Below, one piece after another: positions 1 to 5,949 of a stretch of DNA of 14,215 bases. The notes beneath the pieces are model-generated. The model had not been told where the DNA came from and did no database searches. It saw nothing but the letters and a program-made list of their open reading frames with translations. How positions within the stretch are numbered: position 1 is the first letter of the stretch; each line of letters begins with the position of its first letter. A program made the translations under genes and the position numbers. Origin of the DNA: DAOTXR01 sp034435375 (GTDB lineage: Bacteria; Chloroflexota; Anaerolineae; Aggregatilineales; UBA3940); the NCBI GenBank assembly GCA_034435375.1, contig DAOTXR010000034.1, forward strand, positions 1 to 14,215, read 5' to 3'.

Positions 1-23
1 GGGTGCATTTCAGTTTGGGGGGA
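1..23 (+). repeat. Left terminal inverted repeat of the IS
   Basis: Bases 1-23 match the reverse complement of 1355-1377 at 22 of 23 positions. The single mismatch is at position 17 (G here, T in the complement of the right end). The outermost bases are GGGTGCATTTCAG. Similarity stops after position 23. Confidence 0.9.
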
Positions 24-59
24 GAAGAGGAGTAGACTGGATGCAGGAGGGAAGCACCT

Positions 60-401
60 ATGTCACCAGAAGAAGAACTGAAAGCGCGGTTGAAGCGTCA
101 GGCTGATGAGCTGGTCGAGCGGGTGATGCGGGAACGGAAGCCAAGCGGGAAGAACAGCCTGGAGGAGATCGAGGAGCTGGCGATAGAAGCGGGGGGGAGG
201 TTCCGGGAAGGGGTGCTGCGGGAGTTGGCTGCTGAAGAGAGCAGGGTATTGGAGGCGGTGTATTGCGACGAGTGTGGGCATCGAATGGAGAGCCGGGGCA
301 AGCGGAAGCGAGAGGTGGTGAGCCGAGCGGGGGAAGTGAAGGTGGAACGACCCTACTACCGCTGTCCGCAGTGTGGGAAGCGGTCTTTTCCCCCTGGATG
401 A
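60..401 (+). CDS. ISKra4-family transposase, N-terminal frame (orfA)
   Basis: This 113-aa product is the front part of the transposase. Residues 1-65 are charged and helical, rich in Glu, Lys and Arg. They are followed by a zinc ribbon with C69-x2-C72 and C102-x2-C105, presumably for DNA binding. ATG 60 is supported by AGGAGGG at 45-51, 8 bases upstream. The frame ends at TGA 399-401, just after the ribbon, exactly where family members continue into FPLDE and the catalytic domain. That continuation is present in the next frame (373-1368). On its own this piece lacks every catalytic residue. It could be a regulator or DNA-binding product of its own, or simply the unfused start of a full-length transposase of about 430 aa. 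Confidence 0.8.
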   Translation: MSPEEELKARLKRQADELVERVMRERKPSGKNSLEEIEELAIEAGGRFREGVLRELAAEESRVLEAVYCDECGHRMESRGKRKREVVSRAGEVKVERPYYRCPQCGKRSFPPG

Positions 402-1368
402 GCGCTGGGGACTGAAGGGGGGTGTGTACAGTGTGGGGATGGCGCGCGACATGGTGTGGCTGAGTGGGCTACTGCCCTACGAGCAGGCCAGTGCGGTGTG
501 GGGGCGGATAGGCGGGCGGCTGGTTCCCGGTGTGAGCCTGTGGCGAGAAACCCGACGGTATGGGGAAGGGCTGAAGGCACTCGTCGAGCAACGGCGGACG
601 CAGGTCAGCCCGGAACGGGTGGTGCTGGCTGGCGAGGATCTCGCTATTCGGCGGGGGATCAGCCTGGATGGGGGCATGGTCAACATTCGGGGTGAAGGCT
701 GGAAGGAGATGAAGGTCGGGACCGTGTTCGAGGTAGAACTGCGGCTGGAACGGGACCCGCAGACCCGCGAGCTGATCGAGCAGCCGCACGCGCTCAACCT
801 GAGCTACACGGCGGTGCTGGGGTCGGCAGAGGCTTTCGCCCCGGCGCTGTGGCAACTGGCAGTCGAACAGCAGGTTCCGCGCGCCTTCCATTCCAGCGTC
901 ACGGCGGATGGGGCGGAGTGGATTTGGAACCTGGCAGCGGATTACTTCCCTGACAGCGTGCAGATTGTGGACTGGTACCACGCCTGTCAGCATCTCTGGG
1001 CTGCCGCTGAGGTGCTGCACGCGGAGGACCCCAAGGCCGCCCAACGCTGGTTCCAGCGGCGACGCGACGACCTCTTCAAGGGACACATCCAGACCATTAC
1101 TCGTCCCCTTCACCAAGCTGGACTTTCTGACCTTGCCCGCTACTTCCAGACTCACCAGCGACGGATGCAGTACCACACCTTCCGCGAGGAAGGCTATCCC
1201 ATTGGCTCCGGCACCGTCGAGAGCGAGGTCAAGCAGTTCAAAACGCGCCTCACCGGCCCAGGCATGCGCTGGTCTCGCCCCGCCGCCGAACAGATGCTTG
1301 TCATTCGCGGCGCAGTCCTTGACCGTTCCTTCGATGCCCTCTGGGATGCTGCCTTCCCCCAAAACTGA
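373..1368 (+). CDS. ISKra4-family transposase, catalytic frame (orfB)
   Basis: The open frame holds the DDE catalytic domain. Numbering from the GTG at 373, likely catalytic residues are D99 (SLDGG), D179 (TADGAEW) and E283 in GSGTVES; WYHACQHL at 201-208 and the GMRWSR stretch near 297 are further family signatures. No convincing ribosome binding site precedes 373, and the first residues before FPLDE do not look native. Translation therefore probably enters from orfA by a +1 shift near 390-394, giving KRSF-P-LDERW. The domain is full length, with no internal stop, and terminates inside the right inverted repeat. If the frame change is a simple indel rather than programmed, the transposase is broken and the pair is a pseudogene. 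Confidence 0.82.
   Translation: MGSGLFPLDERWGLKGGVYSVGMARDMVWLSGLLPYEQASAVWGRIGGRLVPGVSLWRETRRYGEGLKALVEQRRTQVSPERVVLAGEDLAIRRGISLDGGMVNIRGEGWKEMKVGTVFEVELRLERDPQTRELIEQPHALNLSYTAVLGSAEAFAPALWQLAVEQQVPRAFHSSVTADGAEWIWNLAADYFPDSVQIVDWYHACQHLWAAAEVLHAEDPKAAQRWFQRRRDDLFKGHIQTITRPLHQAGLSDLARYFQTHQRRMQYHTFREEGYPIGSGTVESEVKQFKTRLTGPGMRWSRPAAEQMLVIRGAVLDRSFDALWDAAFPQN
384..401 (+). other. Probable +1 frameshift site joining orfA and orfB
   Basis: The orfA frame reads TCT TTT CCC CCT GGA TGA. The run T4C5 (386-394) lets a tRNA-Pro on CCC (390-392) re-pair one base downstream on CCC (391-393). It would then continue with CTG GAT GAG, which is the LDE of the catalytic frame. The orfA stop TGA follows two codons later (399-401). 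The geometry suits programmed +1 shifting, but a one-base gain in the C run would look identical. Confidence 0.5.
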
Positions 1369-1377
1369 AATGCACCC
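1355..1377 (-). repeat. Right terminal inverted repeat of the IS
   Basis: This is the inverted copy of bases 1-23 (22 of 23). The transposase stop codon TGA (1366-1368) lies inside it, so the coding region runs into the element's end, a compact arrangement. Confidence 0.9.
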
Positions 1378-1533
1378 GTTCAGCGACCCTGGTCTTGCAG
1401 CAAAGCCTGGCATCTCCGTCTCCGTCTCCTTGCGAGATAATCCATCGATTTGATGCGACTTCTTGCTACTGTCCCCCGACCTTAAAAAATCTGAGGGTTG
1501 TGCAGGTTTTAAGGATTCTCGGCGCGAGGAGAG
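1378..1533. other. Non-coding stretch between the IS and the nrdJ promoter
   Basis: I see no gene here. It contains three tandem TCTCCG-like hexamers (1413-1430) and an 8-bp perfect inverted repeat CCTTAAAA/TTTTAAGG (1480-1487 and 1507-1514) with a 19-base loop. This AT-rich hairpin lies upstream of the promoter and could be the remains of a terminator or an UP-like/operator element; it cannot be assigned from sequence alone. Confidence 0.4.
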
Positions 1534-1562
1534 TTGCACGGGCTTGGCCCTCGTGCTAAGAT
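1534..1562 (+). promoter_or_regulatory. Likely promoter of nrdJ
   Basis: TTGCAC (1534-1539) is followed by exactly 17 bases and then TAAGAT (1557-1562), preceded by TGC, an extended -10. This predicts a start near 1569 and a leader of about 230 nt before the nrdJ ATG at 1799. The same TGCTANNNT shape appears before two downstream genes, which strengthens the call. Confidence 0.6.
1536..1556. promoter_or_regulatory. Palindrome filling the nrdJ promoter spacer, operator candidate
   Basis: GCACG (1536-1540) and CGTGC (1552-1556) are inverted repeats. Inside them GGGC (1540-1543) and GCCC (1547-1550) form a second inverted pair around TTG. The imperfect 21-bp palindrome overlaps the -35 and the extended -10, a classic position for a repressor. 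It does not resemble the AT-rich NrdR box, so any regulator is unknown. Confidence 0.4.
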
Positions 1563-1609
1563 TTGCGCGTTCCCACCCTCTAGACCATGCGTGCTAAAGC
1601 GCACCACCG

Positions 1610-1706
1610 GTTCACCCGCGGAACGAAAAAGCAGACATTGGCCGTGCACTGCGGCAAGAGCAGTGCATGAGAGTTCCGTGTCGCCAATACAGCCGCTAAC
1701 TGGAAC
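1610..1706 (+). ncRNA. Structured leader RNA candidate upstream of nrdJ
   Basis: Within the predicted leader there is an 8-bp perfect hairpin TGCACTGC/GCAGTGCA (1645-1652 and 1660-1667), extendable to 10 bp with one G-U pair. It is enclosed by ATTGGC/GCCAAT (1637-1642 and 1683-1688). GTTCCG (1673-1678) can pair upstream with CGGAAC (1619-1624), or, as GTTCC, downstream with GGAAC (1702-1706). CGGAAC can also close a small hairpin with GTTC (1610-1613). These are mutually exclusive or pseudoknotted pairings, as expected of a switching RNA. No B12 box was found, so a standard cobalamin riboswitch is not supported. The leader may be a different element controlling the reductase, or a chance set of pairings. 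Confidence 0.35.
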
Positions 1707-1761
1707 GGCAATGGGGTCCGATGGAGGCATTATGGATGTGAGGCGCGTGGGGGGTATGTTT

Positions 1762-1798
1762 CTTGTTGTGAACAAGTGCTGGCGGAGGTAGGTTAGGT
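1762..1798 (+). promoter_or_regulatory. Small hairpin and ribosome binding site of nrdJ
   Basis: A perfect CTTGTT-GTG-AACAAG hairpin (1762-1776) ends 7 bases before GGAGG (1784-1788), which lies 10 bases upstream of ATG 1799. The hairpin does not sequester the GGAGG but is close enough to affect initiation if the leader refolds. Confidence 0.45.
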
Positions 1799-4429
1799 AT
1801 GGAACAGGTGCATCAGGATAAGTCATCCGGCATTAATGGTCGCCGCCCTCTAGCGGCTCGCCCCATTGAGCTGAGCGACAACGCGCGGACGGTTCTTACC
1901 AAGCGCTACGTGCGGCGTGGCCCAGATGGCAATCCGGCAGAGTCCGTTGAAGAGATGTTCTGGCGAGTGGCCTGGAACGTTGCCGAACCAGAGAGCGAAT
2001 ACGGCGGAGACCGCCAGGCCGTTGCCGAGATCTTTTACGATCTCCTGACCGATAAGCGTTTTTTCCCCAACTCGCCTACCTTTACTGGCGCAGGCACCCC
2101 CCTGGGGCAGCTCTCCGCCTGCTTTGTGCTGGCTATTGACGACGACATGGGGCGCTCACCGGAAGGCATCTTCCAGACGCTGCGCAATGCTGCGCTGATC
2201 CAGCAGACCGGCGGCGGCAACGGATTCAGCTTCAGCCGCCTGCGTCCCAAAGGAGCGCTGGTCGCCAGCAGCAATGGCGAAGCCACCGGGCCGGTGGGCT
2301 TCCTCCGTGTCTACGATCAGGCTTTTGGCGAGATCGCCCAGGGCGGAAGCCGCCGTGGAGCCAACATGGCCGTCCTGCGCGTCGACCACCCCGACATTCG
2401 GGAGTTCATCACCTGCAAAGCGGACGAGAACCACATCACCAACTTCAACATCTCCGTAGGCGTGACCGATGCTTTCATGCAGGCCGTCAAGGATAATGGA
2501 ACCTTCGACTTGATCAACCCACAGAATAACCAAGTGTGGGAGACCGTCCGCGCTCGTGAGATCTTTGACCTGATCGTTCACTATGCTCATCACAACGGCG
2601 AACCGGGCCTGCTCTTTCTAGACACCGCCAACCGCGATAACCCCGTTCCACACCTGTACACCCTAGAGGCAACCAACCCGTGCGGAGAACAGTGGCTCGG
2701 TCCCTATGAGAACTGCTGCCTCGGCTCGATCAACCTTGCCCGGCACGTCACTGCCGACAATGGCGTGGACTGGGAGAAGCTGCAACGGAGCACCGAAACT
2801 GCTACCCGCTTCCTCGACGACGTAATTGATGCCAACAAGTATGTGCCCTCTGTGCCCCAGCTGGAGATCGCGGCGCGGCGCGTGCGTCGCATCGGATTGG
2901 GGATCATGGGCTTGGGCGATCTGATGTACCATCTCGGCGTGCGTTATGGTTCCGAGGAAGGCCAGGAGTTTGCCTCACAGGTGATGGAGTTCATCCATTA
3001 CCACTGTATGCGCACCAGCATTGAGCTGGCCAAAGAGCGCGGACCATTCCTTGCCATTCGCGGCAGCATCTACGATCCCGACGACCTCAAATGGCGGCCA
3101 CCTACGCCATTGCGCCCCTACTCTCGGAATTGGGGGCGTCCATTGCTCGATTGGCAATCCGTGGTTGAGGGGATCAGGCAGCACGGCATCCGCAACGGTG
3201 CGCAGACCACCATTGCCCCCACAGGCACCCTCTCGACCGTCGCCGGATGCGAAGGCTATGGCTGCGAGCCGGTCTTTGCGCTTGCTTACATTCGCTACTT
3301 TGACGACCACGGCACGCGCCGTGAGCTTCAATACACCAGCCCGCTCTTTGAGAAGGCGCTTGTTGACGCTGGCCTGGACGAGCCGACGCGCCGACATATC
3401 GTCGAGCAGGTCAACCTGGCTGGCTCGTGTCAGGACGTGCCTGGTGTGCCCGACTCGATCCGGCATACTTTCGTCGTTGCGTCCGACATCACTGCCGAGG
3501 AACATGTCGCCATGCAAGCTGCGCTCCAGCGTTTTGTGTCGAACTCAATTTCCAAGACCTGCAACTTCCCGTCCACTGCCACTGAGGAGGACGTGGCGAA
3601 GGCTTTCATGCTGGCCTGGGAGATGGGCTGCAAGGGCCTGACGGTTTACGTGGCAGGATCGCGTGAGAAGGTGGTGCTGGAGACTGCCGCGACGGCTCAG
3701 TCGCGTGCTAAGGACAGACCTGAGGCCAAGGCCGGGCCATCGCCTGCTGTATCCCTGCCGTCTGCAACTGCACCCCGTCCGGAGGTTGCGCCTAGCCCCG
3801 CCGTACCGCAACGCACGGAGAAACCGATCAGGCCCGGCACGGATGTCAGCCCTGGCCTGTTGCCCCTCTTTGGCGAAGAGGCTAAAAAGCCCCGCCCGCG
3901 CGCACTGCCTGGCTATACTTTCCGCATCGCTACGCCACTTGGCACGACCTTTATCACGGTCAACGAGAATGGCGGGTGCGAGCCGTTTGAGGTCTTCATC
4001 CACACCTCGAAGGCAGGCAGCGAGACGGCAGCCGTCAGCGAGGCGCTGGGCCGCCTGATCAGCTACATCCTGCGCCTGCGTTCGCCAGTGCCGCCCCACG
4101 AGCGCCTCAAGGAGGTGGTGCGGCAGTTGGAGGGCATCGGAGGCGGACGCTCGCTGGGGCTTGGCCCCAACCGGGTGCGCTCGCTGCCCGACGGCGTGGC
4201 TCAGGTGCTCGACAGCTATCTGCACGACCGCCATGATGTCGAACTCCTGCACCCGGCGCCGAATGAGCCGCATCCTCCTGCGGTCGAGGCGCGCTCTGCG
4301 CCTTCCCCTGCGCCCGGTCAGATGGCGCTGATCAAATTTGGCGATCTGTGCCCGGAATGTGGCGAGGCAGCGGTCGTCAACGAGGAGGGCTGCCGGAAGT
4401 GCTATGCATGTGGCTACAGCGAGTGCTGA
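1799..4429 (+). CDS. nrdJ: Adenosylcobalamin-dependent (class II) ribonucleotide reductase
   Basis: This 876-aa enzyme reduces ribonucleotides to deoxyribonucleotides in the cytoplasm, using adenosylcobalamin to make the thiyl radical. Visible active-site elements are C108 (LSAC), N293-P-C295-G-E297 (C295 the radical cysteine) and C306, 11 residues on, the likely redox partner of C108. The loop APTGTLST at 473-480 matches the phosphate-binding segment of the family. No ATP cone precedes the catalytic barrel. A Pro/Ala-rich linker (about 632-702) leads to a TSCPD domain (about 705-808). A second linker leads to a cysteine cluster at the extreme C-terminus (C851, C854, C865, C868, C871, C876), which fits a zinc ribbon plus reducing cysteines. 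No radical-generating small subunit or NrdD activase gene is nearby, as expected for class II. ATG 1799 has GGAGG upstream and is the only start covering the conserved N-terminus. Confidence 0.95.
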   Translation: MEQVHQDKSSGINGRRPLAARPIELSDNARTVLTKRYVRRGPDGNPAESVEEMFWRVAWNVAEPESEYGGDRQAVAEIFYDLLTDKRFFPNSPTFTGAGTPLGQLSACFVLAIDDDMGRSPEGIFQTLRNAALIQQTGGGNGFSFSRLRPKGALVASSNGEATGPVGFLRVYDQAFGEIAQGGSRRGANMAVLRVDHPDIREFITCKADENHITNFNISVGVTDAFMQAVKDNGTFDLINPQNNQVWETVRAREIFDLIVHYAHHNGEPGLLFLDTANRDNPVPHLYTLEATNPCGEQWLGPYENCCLGSINLARHVTADNGVDWEKLQRSTETATRFLDDVIDANKYVPSVPQLEIAARRVRRIGLGIMGLGDLMYHLGVRYGSEEGQEFASQVMEFIHYHCMRTSIELAKERGPFLAIRGSIYDPDDLKWRPPTPLRPYSRNWGRPLLDWQSVVEGIRQHGIRNGAQTTIAPTGTLSTVAGCEGYGCEPVFALAYIRYFDDHGTRRELQYTSPLFEKALVDAGLDEPTRRHIVEQVNLAGSCQDVPGVPDSIRHTFVVASDITAEEHVAMQAALQRFVSNSISKTCNFPSTATEEDVAKAFMLAWEMGCKGLTVYVAGSREKVVLETAATAQSRAKDRPEAKAGPSPAVSLPSATAPRPEVAPSPAVPQRTEKPIRPGTDVSPGLLPLFGEEAKKPRPRALPGYTFRIATPLGTTFITVNENGGCEPFEVFIHTSKAGSETAAVSEALGRLISYILRLRSPVPPHERLKEVVRQLEGIGGGRSLGLGPNRVRSLPDGVAQVLDSYLHDRHDVELLHPAPNEPHPPAVEARSAPSPAPGQMALIKFGDLCPECGEAAVVNEEGCRKCYACGYSEC

Positions 4430-4541
4430 GGGAAGCGAGCGACCTAATAGGGCACGATAGCAAGCTCGGTATGCCAGAAGTGTAACCGTACCCGGTCTGC
4501 TCAGTTCTTGCTGGTCGGTTTCTAGCCGATCTGTCGCTCAT

Positions 4542-4562
4542 GCTGGCGGATCAACCGCCAGC
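4542..4562 (+). terminator. Perfect hairpin downstream of nrdJ, first of two
   Basis: GCTGGCGG (4542-4549) pairs perfectly with CCGCCAGC (4555-4562) around ATCAA. No U tract follows, so it may be a pausing or 3'-end-protecting hairpin rather than an intrinsic terminator by itself. Confidence 0.4.
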
Positions 4563-4580
4563 GACTGCGTCTCTTGATCA

Positions 4581-4609
4581 GCAGTGGCAGGACGTGGACC
4601 TGCCACTGC
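4581..4609 (+). terminator. Perfect 11-bp hairpin downstream of nrdJ, second of two
   Basis: GCAGTGGCAGG (4581-4591) pairs without mismatch with CCTGCCACTGC (4599-4609) around a 7-base loop. Pyrimidine-rich sequence follows (CCCTTCCCCCTTTC near 4617-4630) but no clean U run. Its position between the nrdJ stop and the next promoter makes it the best candidate end of the nrdJ transcript. Confidence 0.55.
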
Positions 4610-4659
4610 CTGCAATCCCTTCCCCCTTTCTGCATCTTTTGGATGTATTCTCCAACTGC

Positions 4660-4691
4660 TTGTCGCCTTGCCCTCCTGCCTTCGATATAAT
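4660..4691 (+). promoter_or_regulatory. Promoter candidate for the small membrane protein gene
   Basis: A perfect TATAAT lies at 4686-4691 in otherwise GC-rich DNA, 70 bases before ATG 4761. The best -35 is TTGTCG at 4660-4665, with a long 20-base spacer. TTGCCC at 4668-4673 is too close. The -10 is convincing; the -35 is weak. Confidence 0.45.
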
Positions 4692-4760
4692 AACACTTAT
4701 GCCAGTGCTCTTTCTTTACATGGGCGGCACGTCTTGTTTCGATTGAGGGAATCAGTTGGC

Positions 4761-5063
4761 ATGTTTAAGTCGTCCACGCTGCCCTCGGGCCTACTCTTTG
4801 TCCTGAGCGTTGCTGGAGTGGCCTTTTATTCTGGCTTCCGTCCTGCCTATTTTGCCACCACCTTTGGCTGGTTCCTTCTCATCCTGTCGATGATCTCCCC
4901 GTTCCTGTTCTTACTCTCGCTGCGTGCTGAAAATATCAGTTGGAAAGTCTCGTTAACCATCGTTGGCATCTTGTTGGCTTCGCTGATCATGATCTTTTTT
5001 GTGCCGTCCTGGTACTTCTTTACCTACCTGCCATCCATGCAGGCGCTACCTGCCAGCCCGTAG
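4761..5063 (+). CDS. Small membrane protein with three helices, unknown function
   Basis: The 100-aa product has three hydrophobic segments, roughly residues 10-25, 33-54 and 63-82, joined by short loops; residue 55 onward carries the charged RAEN turn. I recognise no family. ATG 4761 was chosen because GAGGG lies 11 bases upstream and translation from it starts just before the first helix. The frame is open back to 4584, but that extension would translate the hairpin after nrdJ and the TATAAT promoter. The gene has its own promoter candidate upstream and a strong hairpin just after its stop, so it may be a single-gene transcript. It could be a lineage-specific envelope protein. Confidence 0.65.
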   Translation: MFKSSTLPSGLLFVLSVAGVAFYSGFRPAYFATTFGWFLLILSMISPFLFLLSLRAENISWKVSLTIVGILLASLIMIFFVPSWYFFTYLPSMQALPASP

Positions 5064-5078
5064 CCCACCGTGGGTCTT

Positions 5079-5116
5079 GTCTCGGCCTGCTGGCAGGCCG
5101 GGATACCGCCGATTTT
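5079..5116 (+). terminator. Terminator candidate after the small membrane protein
   Basis: CGGCCTG (5083-5089) and CAGGCCG (5094-5100) form a perfect stem on a CTGG tetraloop. Four further pairs, two of them G-U, extend it to 5079-5104. TTTT follows at 5113-5116. The hairpin lies between the stop at 5063 and the methyltransferase start at 5163. Confidence 0.5.
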
Positions 5117-5162
5117 GTACGCAAGCTGCTCCGCGATCTGCCTTTGTCTGCCGGGAGTGCCT

Positions 5163-5861
5163 ATGTCCCATTTCAAGGAGATCTACAGCCGCCATGCTGA
5201 CTCTTATGATCGCATGGTTGATTGTGAGGACTTCCAAGGCAACCTGCCACGTGCGTTGAATGCCATCCGTTCCTTGGTTGGGCTGGATGTCGTTGAATTC
5301 GGCGCGGGCACAGGTCGGGTCACGCGCCTGCTGTCGCCCTTTGCCCGCACGATCTCTGCCTTCGATGTCTCGCCCTCCATGTTGGTTGTCGCCGCCCGTC
5401 GGCTACGCCTGCTGGGCATTGATAACGCTCAGCTGGCCGTGGCTGACAATCGTGCTCTTCCTGTCGCCTGTGCCAGCGCCGATCTGGCTATCGAGGGCTG
5501 GAGTTTTGGTCATGCCACTGGCTGGTATCCCCATACGTGGCGTGAGGAGATTGGTCAGATGCTCAGTGAGATGCGCCGCGTGCTGCGTCCTGGCGGCACA
5601 CTGATCTTGATCGAGACGCTCGGCACAGGCAACCGCATTCCAGAACCACCCAGCGAGGCTCTGGCCGAATTTTACACCTGGCTGGAGACCGATCATCACT
5701 GCTCTTCGGCTTGGATTCGCACCGACTACCGCTTCGAGTCAGTGGAGGAGGCCACGTCGCTGGTGGGCTTTTTCTTCGGGGAAGCGCTCGCCGACCGCGT
5801 GGCTGCCGAGCGTCTGGTCGAGCTGCCCGAATGCACCGGCTTGTGGTGGCGCACGGTCTAG
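5163..5861 (+). CDS. Class I SAM-dependent methyltransferase
   Basis: This 232-aa soluble protein has the Rossmann-fold methyltransferase plan. Motif I is VVEFGAGTGRVTRLL at 43-57 (the glycine loop that binds S-adenosylmethionine), followed by FDVSPSML at 67-74 with the acidic residue for the ribose. ADNRALP is at 94-100, and the post-motif block LRPGGTLILIETLG spans 141-154. This pattern matches the UbiE/Methyltransf_11 and _25 type. The substrate cannot be told from the sequence. ATG 5163 is preferred: GGGAG lies 5 bases upstream, and the HFKEIYSRHADSYD start is typical of the family. Upstream in-frame starts such as GTG 5070 would add unlikely Cys-rich residues overlapping the preceding hairpin. 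It is flanked by unrelated genes, so context gives no substrate hint. Confidence 0.85.
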   Translation: MSHFKEIYSRHADSYDRMVDCEDFQGNLPRALNAIRSLVGLDVVEFGAGTGRVTRLLSPFARTISAFDVSPSMLVVAARRLRLLGIDNAQLAVADNRALPVACASADLAIEGWSFGHATGWYPHTWREEIGQMLSEMRRVLRPGGTLILIETLGTGNRIPEPPSEALAEFYTWLETDHHCSSAWIRTDYRFESVEEATSLVGFFFGEALADRVAAERLVELPECTGLWWRTV

Positions 5862-5869
5862 GTCGTGCT

Positions 5870-5882
5870 GTGTTCTCAACAC
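5870..5882 (+). terminator. Weak hairpin after the methyltransferase gene
   Basis: GTGTT-CTC-AACAC forms a perfect 5-bp stem, followed by GTTTCC. It is short and the T run is poor. It lies just after the methyltransferase stop (5859-5861) and could be a weak terminator or a chance repeat. Confidence 0.25.
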
Positions 5883-5901
5883 GTTTCCGATTTCGGCAAG
5901 A

Positions 5902-5910
5902 TGTGATAAA
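5902..5910 (+). promoter_or_regulatory. Extended -10 candidate for the lipoprotein operon
   Basis: TGTGATAAA reads as TGn followed by GATAAA, four of six matches to TATAAT, with no clear -35 at 17 bases. It lies 39 bases before the GTG start at 5950. It is the only plausible promoter signal I see between the methyltransferase and the operon. Confidence 0.3.
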
Positions 5911-5949
5911 ACAGGGCCACCCGGGCATCACTTGGTGAGGAGGCTATGC

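Larger units (their letters stand above)
1..1377 (+). mobile_element. Complete ISKra4-family insertion sequence, about 1.38 kb
   Basis: The element is bounded by 23-bp terminal inverted repeats (1-23 and 1355-1377, 22 of 23 matching) and encodes a transposase in two overlapping frames, 60-401 and 373-1368. The protein has the order typical of the ISKra4 family: N-terminal helical part, zinc ribbon, FPLDE-like junction, then a DDE catalytic domain. Size and two-frame layout recall the ISMich2-type subgroup. The left end coincides with base 1, so the left flank and any target duplication cannot be seen and the true end could lie further out. A contig or window that starts at an IS end is also what an assembly break at a multi-copy repeat would produce. 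The only visible doubt about activity is whether the frame change is programmed or a lesion. Confidence 0.88.

Noticed and set aside
1413..1430. Three tandem TCTCCG hexamers as a functional repeat
   Set aside because: Too short, and the third copy is imperfect; nothing links them to a function.
469..1539. Long minus-strand open frame opposite the transposase
   Set aside because: It is a shadow of the GC-rich transposase gene, with no domain and no ribosome binding site, and it runs through the IS right end.
1570..1798. Standard cobalamin riboswitch before nrdJ
   Set aside because: No B12 box is present, and the core likeness at 1690-1702 is partial; kept only as a low-ranked observation.
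1378..1798. NrdR box
   Set aside because: No pair of AT-rich sites like the NrdR consensus is seen near the nrdJ promoter.
4584..4760. N-terminal extension of the small membrane protein back to ATG 4584
   Set aside because: It would translate a perfect transcription hairpin and the TATAAT promoter, and the added residues have no domain character; ATG 4761 has a binding site.
5070..5162. GTG 5070 as methyltransferase start
   Set aside because: The added 31 residues overlap the terminator-like hairpin and are unlike the family; ATG 5163 has GGGAG in place.
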